From NCBI GenBank assembly GCA_023460935.1, contig JAEWOI010000022.1, positions 71,378 through 135,377 of the forward strand: 64,000 bases of DNA, in the 5' to 3' direction. The notes beneath the pieces were generated by a model. That model did no database searches. It saw nothing but the letters and a program-made list of their open reading frames with translations, and was not told the origin of the DNA. The position numbers and the translations under genes were made by a program. Origin of the DNA: Actinomycetes bacterium. Lineage in GTDB: Bacteria > Actinomycetota > Actinomycetes > Propionibacteriales > Propionibacteriaceae. This document shows, piece after piece, positions 59,123 to 64,000 of the stretch (its first letter is position 1; every line of letters begins with the position of its first letter).

Positions 59123-59158
59123 CGGGGACGGTTCCTGGCGCGCCAGGAACCGTCCCCG
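59123..59158. repeat. Perfect 36-nt palindrome of the GGGGACGGTTCC family
   Basis: The two halves (59123-59140 and 59141-59158) are exact reverse complements with no loop; the half is CGGGGACGGTTCCTGGCG. It sits between convergent genes (1 nt past the reductase stop, 11 nt before the lipoprotein stop). It could terminate both, and it belongs with the copies at 47519 and 61971. Confidence 0.9.
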
Positions 59159-59169
59159 TTGGGCCGGGC

Positions 59170-60024
59170 CTACTTCTTCTCGCCCTTCAGCGAGCCCTTG
59201 ATGCCGCCCTTGGGGGATCCGGCGCTGCAGACGATGCGGTGGTCGCCCACCTTGTCCCACACGTTCTCGCCGGCGAGGAAGTAGGTGACCTCGTAGACGG
59301 ACTTGCCGGCGTCCACGCCGACGAACTTCTTGAACCCGGCGACGCAGACGGAGTTGAACAGCTTGTCCTCCTCGGCCTTGGTCGGGGCCTTCGCGCCCTT
59401 CACCTCCGTGGCTGCGAACACCTCGTAGCTGTGCTCGGCAGCGCAGTCGATGATCTGCACCTCCAGCGCCGGCACGTTCTGCGGCCCGGTGCACTGCCCG
59501 ACCTCGGGGAAGATCGTGGCGTCACCCTTCGCGGAGCCGACGAAGCCGCCCTCGGCTGAGCCGGCCAGGCATGTGATCACCCGGTTCGCCGGGACGTCCC
59601 AGGCCGCCTCGTCGGGGACGAGGTACGCCGACCCGTACCTGCTGTACTCCGGCTCCACCCCGATGTAGGTGACGAAGCTGGGGGAGCACGCCGTGTCGGC
59701 CTGGGTGGCCAGGGCTGCCGCGCCGGGATGCAGCTCCCCAGTGATCGGGACCGTCGCGTGCACCTCGTAGTAGTGCGGCTGCGCGCATGGGACGGCCTCG
59801 AGGCTGCTGATCGAGCCGCCGCTGAGGTCGACCGGGCCGGTGCAGTCGCCGACGCTCAGTGCCGCGACCGGCTCGGAGCTGGCCGGCGTGGCCGCGGGGG
59901 TGCTGGCCGGGAGGCTCGCCGGCGCGCTGCCGGCAGGCGCGGTGGGCGCAGCGGGCTGGCTGCAACCGGTGAGCAGGAGCGCAACCACCAGCAGCGATCC
60001 GGCCCGCGCGAGCACGCCACCCAT
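59170..60024 (-). CDS. Septum-formation-like lipoprotein with two repeats
   Basis: 284 residues. A lipobox L-L-L-T-G-C-S at ~17-22 and a long Ala/Pro/Ser tether precede two related domains: V-G-D-C-T-G-P-V... H-Y-Y-E-V-H-A and V-G-Q-C-T-G-P-Q... H-S-Y-E-V-F-A. Each has the Cys pair and H-x-x-E-V pattern of PF13845 septum formation proteins. It would be anchored on the outer face. ATG 60024 has GAGAGGGG upstream. It is divergent from the histidine kinase. Confidence 0.82.
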   Translation of the reverse strand: MGGVLARAGSLLVVALLLTGCSQPAAPTAPAGSAPASLPASTPAATPASSEPVAALSVGDCTGPVDLSGGSISSLEAVPCAQPHYYEVHATVPITGELHPGAAALATQADTACSPSFVTYIGVEPEYSRYGSAYLVPDEAAWDVPANRVITCLAGSAEGGFVGSAKGDATIFPEVGQCTGPQNVPALEVQIIDCAAEHSYEVFAATEVKGAKAPTKAEEDKLFNSVCVAGFKKFVGVDAGKSVYEVTYFLAGENVWDKVGDHRIVCSAGSPKGGIKGSLKGEKK

Positions 60025-60081
60025 TCGTCCAACCCCTCTCTCGGCTGCCGCCCATGGTAACGAGCCATAGTCTTGGCACCG

Positions 60082-61311
60082 ATGCGAGCCAACGACCTGC
60101 TGTTCCCGCCGGGCGCAACGCGCCACGACTGGGTGCTCGACGGCGCGCTGGCGGCAGGACTCGGCCTGCTCACGATCCCTCCCTACGGGGTGCGCGGCTT
60201 CGCCGAGGCACCGACGACCGGCCAGTTCGTCAGTGCGCTGGTGATGATCGGCGCGCTGGTGCTGCGCCGGCACTCGCCGCTGCTCGCCCTGGCCGGGGTG
60301 ACCTTCGCCGGGCTGCTGCAACTGTTCTTCGCCCCGGAGCCGATGGCCACGCTGGTGGCCGTCCCGGTGGTTTCGTACTCTGTGGCCCGCTGGGTGCCCG
60401 GCCGGCCGGCCCGAATCGCGCTGGCGATCGGCTCGATCGGGTCGGTGCTCGGCCCGATCCGGTGGATCGTGGAGGACCCCGCCTACATCTCGGTGCGTGA
60501 CCTGATCTGGTTGATGCTGGCCTGGTTCGTCTGCATGGGCCTGGTGGTCACCCCCTACGCGGTCGGACGGCGGGTGCGGGAATCCACAGAGGCGCACCTG
60601 CACCGCGTGGCCGTGGCCGAGGAGCGGTACCGCACGACGCTGACCGAGCGCGAGCAGGAGGCGCGGCTGGCCGAGTCGCGGGCGCGCACGCAGATCGCCC
60701 GTGAGCTGCACGACATCGTCGCGCACTCGCTGTCTGTGATGATCGTGCAGGCCGAGGGCGGCAGGGCGCTGGCGGCCAAGAAGCCGGAGGCAGCGACGGA
60801 GGCGCTGGCGACGATCGCCGAGACCGGCAGGGACGCGCTCAGCGAGATGCGCCGCATCCTCGGCGTGCTCCGGGACGCGCCCGAGCCGGGGCTCCCGGCC
60901 GACTTCACCCCTGCGCCGCGGCTCACCGACATCCCGGACCTGGTGGCGCGTACCAGCAACCGGGCCCGGCTCGCCGTCCACGGCCAGCCGCCCAAGGTGT
61001 CCCCGGCGCTGGAGCTGACCGCCTACCGGGTGGTGCAGGAGGCGCTCACCAACTTCCTCAAGCACGCCGGGCCGGCCGCAACGGCCATGGTGACGATCAC
61101 CTACGGCATGCGGGAGATCGCGATCGACGTGCTGGACAATGGAGTGGCCACGCCGTCCGCGATCCCACAGAACCCGGGGCACGGCCTGCGCGGCATGCAC
61201 GAGAGGGTGACGTCCATGGGTGGACGGCTGCTCACCAGGGCGCGGCCAAGCGGCGGGTTCCAGGTGACCGCCGTGCTGCCGATCAGGACGCAGGAGGGGG
61301 ACTACCGATGA
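60082..61311 (+). CDS. Two-component sensor histidine kinase (NarL-partner type)
   Basis: 409 residues. Four to five N-terminal membrane helices lack a large extracellular domain, suggesting a membrane-embedded signal. The HisKA_3 domain has the phospho-His in R-E-L-H210-D-I-V-A-H-S-L-S; the ATPase domain has A-L-T-N-F-L-K-H-A, D-N-G and G-H-G-L-R-G-M-H-E-R. The start ATG 60082 follows TAGTCT (60068-60073) by 8 nt. It is directly coupled to the response regulator gene by a 4-bp overlap. Confidence 0.92.
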   Translation: MRANDLLFPPGATRHDWVLDGALAAGLGLLTIPPYGVRGFAEAPTTGQFVSALVMIGALVLRRHSPLLALAGVTFAGLLQLFFAPEPMATLVAVPVVSYSVARWVPGRPARIALAIGSIGSVLGPIRWIVEDPAYISVRDLIWLMLAWFVCMGLVVTPYAVGRRVRESTEAHLHRVAVAEERYRTTLTEREQEARLAESRARTQIARELHDIVAHSLSVMIVQAEGGRALAAKKPEAATEALATIAETGRDALSEMRRILGVLRDAPEPGLPADFTPAPRLTDIPDLVARTSNRARLAVHGQPPKVSPALELTAYRVVQEALTNFLKHAGPAATAMVTITYGMREIAIDVLDNGVATPSAIPQNPGHGLRGMHERVTSMGGRLLTRARPSGGFQVTAVLPIRTQEGDYR

Positions 61312-61973
61312 ACGGCCGGATCCGGGTGTTCCTTGCCGATGACCAGGAGCTGGTGCGCAGCGGCTTCCGGATGCTGATCGAGGCTGAGGACGACCTCGCC
61401 GTGGTCGGCGAGGCCGCCGACGGCGCTGCGACCGTTGCCGGGGTGCTCGGCACGCAGTGCGACGTGGTGCTGATGGACATCCGGATGCCGGTGATGGACG
61501 GCGTCGAGGCCACCCGCAGGATCGTCGCGGCGGACGTGCCGACGAAGGTGCTGGTCCTGACCACGTTCGACCTCGACGAGTACGTGTTCAGCGCCCTCAA
61601 GGCCGGGGCCAGCGGGTTCATGCTGAAGGACGCGCGTCCCGGCGACCTGCTGAACGCCATCCGGACGGTCGCAGCGGGCGAGGCGGTGATGGCGCCTTCG
61701 GCAACCCGGAGGCTGCTGGACCACGTCGTGCCCACCCTGCCGACCAGCCCGGAAGGGGCCGACGCACGGCTGGACGTGCTCACCGACCGCGAGCGCGAGG
61801 TGCTCGTGGAGATCGCCGCCGGGGCCACCAACTCCGAGATCGCCAGCCGCCTGTACATGGCCGAGGGCACGGTCAAGACCCACATCACCAGGCTCCTGGC
61901 CAAGCTGCGGATCCGCGACCGCGTGGGCCTGGTGCTGTTCGCCTACGAGACCGGCCTGGTCCGGCGCGCCTGA
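61308..61973 (+). CDS. NarL/LuxR-type response regulator
   Basis: 221 residues. The receiver domain has the acidic pair D-D-Q and phosphoacceptor Asp57 in V-V-L-M-D-I-R-M-P-V-M-D-G; the LuxR helix-turn-helix at the C-terminus reads L-T-D-R-E-R-E-V-L-V-E-I-A-A-G-A-T-N-S-E-I-A. Its stop codon TGA (61971) is the first three bases of a repeat copy. The regulon is not inferable; no obvious target gene lies next to it other than the downstream repeats and lrp. Confidence 0.94.
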   Translation: MNGRIRVFLADDQELVRSGFRMLIEAEDDLAVVGEAADGAATVAGVLGTQCDVVLMDIRMPVMDGVEATRRIVAADVPTKVLVLTTFDLDEYVFSALKAGASGFMLKDARPGDLLNAIRTVAAGEAVMAPSATRRLLDHVVPTLPTSPEGADARLDVLTDREREVLVEIAAGATNSEIASRLYMAEGTVKTHITRLLAKLRIRDRVGLVLFAYETGLVRRA

Positions 61974-62065
61974 ACCGGAATAGGAACCGTCCCCACCGGC
62001 GGAATCGGAATAGGAACCGTCCCCGCCGGCTGAACCGGAACGGGGACGGTTCCCATTTCGGTTCA
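61971..62065. repeat. GGAACCGTCCCC repeat array between the response regulator and lrp
   Basis: TGAACCGGAATAGGAACCGT.. (61971-61994) is nearly the reverse complement of 62042-62065 (22 of 24). Another TAGGAACCGTCCCC lies at 62011-62024. The first copy supplies the stop codon of the response regulator, and the array sits between convergent genes. Confidence 0.88.
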
Positions 62066-62067
62066 AC

Positions 62068-62580
62068 TCAGGCCGGCGGGATCACCGGGCCCTCACCGCG
62101 GACGTCCTCGAGCACCAGCAGCGTTTCGGTGCCCGCGGTCTCGCGGTGCCGGCTCAGCTCGTTGACCACGAAGTCGCGCAGCTGTTCCGTCGTGGCCGCC
62201 GCCACGAGCACCGCCAGGTCGTACTGGCCGGCCAGGAACAGCACCTCGAGCACCCCGGCGCACCGGGCCAGCCGGTGCGCCTCCTCGCGCAGGTGCGGGC
62301 GGGCATGGTCCTGCAGCCGCACCAGGATCAGCGACTGGATCGGCAGCCCGACAGCCGCCAGGTCCAGGTCGGCGTGGATGCCCCTGATGACCTTGTTCTC
62401 CATCAGGCCGGCGATCCGGGTGTGAGCCGTGGACTCGGCGATGTTCGCGCCCAGCGCCAGCCGGGAATTCGACATTCTGCCGTTCGCCATCAGCAGGCGC
62501 AGCAACTGCCGGTCGATCTTGTCCAGCGAGCGATTGCTCTTCGGTCGCGGCCCTGCGGGGCCCGTGCCTTCGGCCGTCAC
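62068..62580 (-). CDS. Lrp/AsnC-family regulator (AldR-like)
   Basis: 170 residues. An N-terminal helix-turn-helix (S-L-D-K-I-D-R-Q-L-L near residue 20, then M-S-N-S-R-L-A-L... E-S-T-A-H-T-R-I) leads to an RAM/Lrp ligand-binding domain (I-Q-S-L-I-L-V-R-L). GTG 62580 follows TACAGT (62593-62588) by 7 nt. It is divergent from the alanine dehydrogenase gene, the arrangement of mycobacterial AldR-Ald, so it probably activates or represses ald in response to alanine or other amino acids. Confidence 0.9.
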   Translation of the reverse strand: MTAEGTGPAGPRPKSNRSLDKIDRQLLRLLMANGRMSNSRLALGANIAESTAHTRIAGLMENKVIRGIHADLDLAAVGLPIQSLILVRLQDHARPHLREEAHRLARCAGVLEVLFLAGQYDLAVLVAAATTEQLRDFVVNELSRHRETAGTETLLVLEDVRGEGPVIPPA

Positions 62581-62823
62581 CCGCAGCACTGTATCCGAAC
62601 GCGGCCGGCAGCCAGCAGCTTCGCCGACAGCGCTGCCCGCGCTGAAGGATCTTCGGCAGGGGGAGCGCACCGGCGGGAATTCTCCCCTTGGCCGAGGCGC
62701 CGGGGCCGAAGGATCCTCCGTTCCTGCGCCGGCCAGGCGCCCGGACGGCCGGTGCGGCTACACGATGAACCACCAACCCCAGGGGACGGCCCCCGGCGCC
62801 CCCGCTCACGAGAGGCAAGTCAG
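62581..62823. promoter_or_regulatory. lrp-ald divergent regulatory region
   Basis: 243 bp. GAAGGATC occurs twice in direct orientation (62644-62651 and 62708-62715), 64 bp apart, about six helical turns, and each sits in an imperfect palindrome (GAAGGATCTTC; GCCGAAGGATCC). They are candidate binding sites for the Lrp-type regulator. The lrp -10 TACAGT is at 62593-62588. A GGAATTCTCCCC stretch near 62676 is the only AT-richer part on the ald side. The ald ribosome site is GAGAGG. Confidence 0.55.
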
Positions 62824-63942
62824 ATGAAGATCGGCATCCCCACCGAGATCAAGAGCCAGGAGAATCGCGTCGCGATCACCCCGGCCGGTGTGCACCACCT
62901 CACCCGCCGCGGCCACGACGTGCTCGTCCAGGCCGGGGCGGGCATCGGCTCGGCCATTTCCGACGACGACTACCGCCAGGCAGGCGCCACCCTGGTGCCG
63001 CAGGCAGCCGACGTCTGGGCCGAGGCCGACCTGCTGCTCAAGGTCAAGGAGCCGATCGCAGCCGAGTACCCCTACCTGCGCCCGGACCAGGTCCTGTTCA
63101 CCTACCTCCACCTGGCCGCCGACCAGCCGCAGACCGAGGCGCTGCTGGCCTCGGGCACCACCGCCATCGCCTACGAGACCGTGCAGACCGACGCGGGCGC
63201 GCTGCCGCTGCTGCGGCCGATGAGCGAGGTCGCCGGACGCCTGTCCGTGCTGGCCGGAACCCACGCGCTGATGAAGCACGCCGGGGGTGACGGCGTCCTG
63301 CTGCCGGGCGTTCCCGGGGTCGCCCCGGGCAAGGTCGTCGTCGTCGGCGGCGGCACCGCGGGCCTGAACGCAGCCCAGATCGCGCACGGGCTGCGGGCCG
63401 ACGTGACCATCCTCGACATCAGCACCGACCGCCTCGTCCAGCTGGACTCGGAATTCAACGGCCAGGTCAAGACCCAGATGTCGACCGCTTACGCCATCGA
63501 GCGGGCGATCCGCGACGCCGACCTGGTGATCGGCTCGGTGCTGGTGCCGGGCGCTCGCGCACCCAAGCTCATCACCAACGCGATGGTGGCCAACGCCAAG
63601 CCCGGTGCGGTCTTCGTCGACATCGCCGTCGACCAGGGCGGCTGCTTCGCCGACACCCACGCCACCACGCACGCCGAGCCGACCTACCGGGTGCACGACG
63701 CGGTGTTCTACGCGGTGGCCAACATGCCGGGCGCCGTGCCGGTCACCTCCACCTACGCGCTGACCAACGCGACGCTGCCGTACGTGACGAGGATCGCCGA
63801 CTCCGGCTGGCGGGCAGCGCTGGCCGCCGACCCGTGCCTGGCCCGCGGCCTGTCCACCATCGAGGGCAGCCTCACCAGTGCACCCGTGGCCGAGGCCTGG
63901 GGCCACTCCTTCATTCCCGTAGAGCACGTGCTCGCAGCCTGA
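62824..63942 (+). CDS. ald: Alanine dehydrogenase
   Basis: 372 residues, normal length. Substrate-site residues Lys75 (L-K-V-K-E-P) and His96 (Y-L-H-L-A-A-D) are present, and the NAD motif is V-V-G-G-G-T-A-G-L-N-A-A. N-M-P-G-A-V-P-V-T-S-T-Y-A-L-T-N ends the catalytic fold. It interconverts L-alanine and pyruvate plus ammonia with NAD, feeding alanine into central metabolism or making alanine for cell wall. It is divergent from its probable Lrp-type regulator. A GC-rich stretch at 63950-64000 after it holds nothing I can assign. Confidence 0.96.
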   Translation: MKIGIPTEIKSQENRVAITPAGVHHLTRRGHDVLVQAGAGIGSAISDDDYRQAGATLVPQAADVWAEADLLLKVKEPIAAEYPYLRPDQVLFTYLHLAADQPQTEALLASGTTAIAYETVQTDAGALPLLRPMSEVAGRLSVLAGTHALMKHAGGDGVLLPGVPGVAPGKVVVVGGGTAGLNAAQIAHGLRADVTILDISTDRLVQLDSEFNGQVKTQMSTAYAIERAIRDADLVIGSVLVPGARAPKLITNAMVANAKPGAVFVDIAVDQGGCFADTHATTHAEPTYRVHDAVFYAVANMPGAVPVTSTYALTNATLPYVTRIADSGWRAALAADPCLARGLSTIEGSLTSAPVAEAWGHSFIPVEHVLAA

Positions 63943-64000
63943 CCCACCCCCCTCCGCGACAGCGGACGGCCCGGGGGGGACGCCCGGGGCGCCCCCCCCG

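Noticed and set aside
1..64000. Phage-defence, toxin-antitoxin, CRISPR-Cas or retron systems
   Set aside because: I looked for their characteristic proteins and arrays on both strands and saw none in this window.

Overview
The window is about 70% G+C, actinobacterial, and spans the chromosomal replication origin. Gene content and order (rpmH-rnpA-yidD-yidC-jag-rsmG-parA-parB on one side of dnaA; dnaN-recF-dciA-gyrB-gyrA-DUF3566-tRNA-Ile on the other; trxA/trxB, murJ-pseudokinase, DUF6049 and cca further out) are typical of actinobacteria. An anaerobic glycerol-3-phosphate dehydrogenase operon (glpABC), glpF/glpK and intergenic TTCGACAAGCTC-type repeats suggest a facultatively anaerobic member of the Propionibacteriaceae; this placement is an inference from gene content, not from a marker comparison.

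Layout. 1-2.1 kb: the tail of a GH13-like gene, a divergent pair (HTH-less LysR-like protein / DUF5997) and a GAF-ANTAR-like protein. 2.3-8.1 kb (minus strand): tRNA-Ile(GAT), DUF3566, gyrA, gyrB. 8.3-15.9 kb: a sugar uptake and catabolism island (sugar ABC transporter, SIS isomerase, FGGY kinase; divergent SorC regulator and a ribulose-phosphate-epimerase-like protein) lying between gyrB and dciA, which are normally neighbours. 15.8-20.6 kb: dciA, recF, dnaN, oriC, dnaA. 20.9-26.0 kb (plus strand): rpmH, rnpA, yidD, yidC, jag/khpB, rsmG, parS, parA, parB. 26.1-33.7 kb: GNAT, DUF3817, SURF1, D-Ala-D-Ala ligase, aminotransferase, thioredoxin system, methyltransferase, yaaA. 33.8-42.1 kb: a glycerol island (glpC, glpB, glpA, SorC regulator, glpF, glpK) between trxB and murJ, where many actinobacteria carry sigM and its anti-sigma gene. 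42.1-49.8 kb: MurJ-pseudokinase, DUF6049, cca, HAD phosphatase. 49.9-64 kb: MarR/MFS, acyl-CoA ligase, flavin- or PLP-type enzymes, tag, EamA, MscS, an LLM monooxygenase/FMN reductase pair, septum-formation-like lipoprotein, a NarL-type two-component system, and a divergent lrp/ald pair.

How it works together. The centre handles initiation (DnaA, DnaA boxes, DciA), elongation and topology (DnaN, RecF, GyrAB), segregation (ParAB-parS) and membrane insertion (YidC/YidD). Two carbon-utilisation islands interrupt this conserved block. The sugar island encodes import, phosphorylation, aldose/ketose-phosphate isomerisation and epimerisation, a plausible feed into the pentose phosphate pathway. The glycerol island encodes uptake, phosphorylation and anaerobic oxidation.

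Regulation. Many genes have a TANNNT box 6-8 nt before the start codon, the arrangement expected for leaderless actinobacterial mRNAs. Several unrelated hairpin repeat families occupy gaps between genes, mainly between convergent ones. An AT-rich, rare-codon island with a perfect 18-nt palindrome lies inside rsmG, 0.6 kb from parS, and is the most unexpected local signal in the window.
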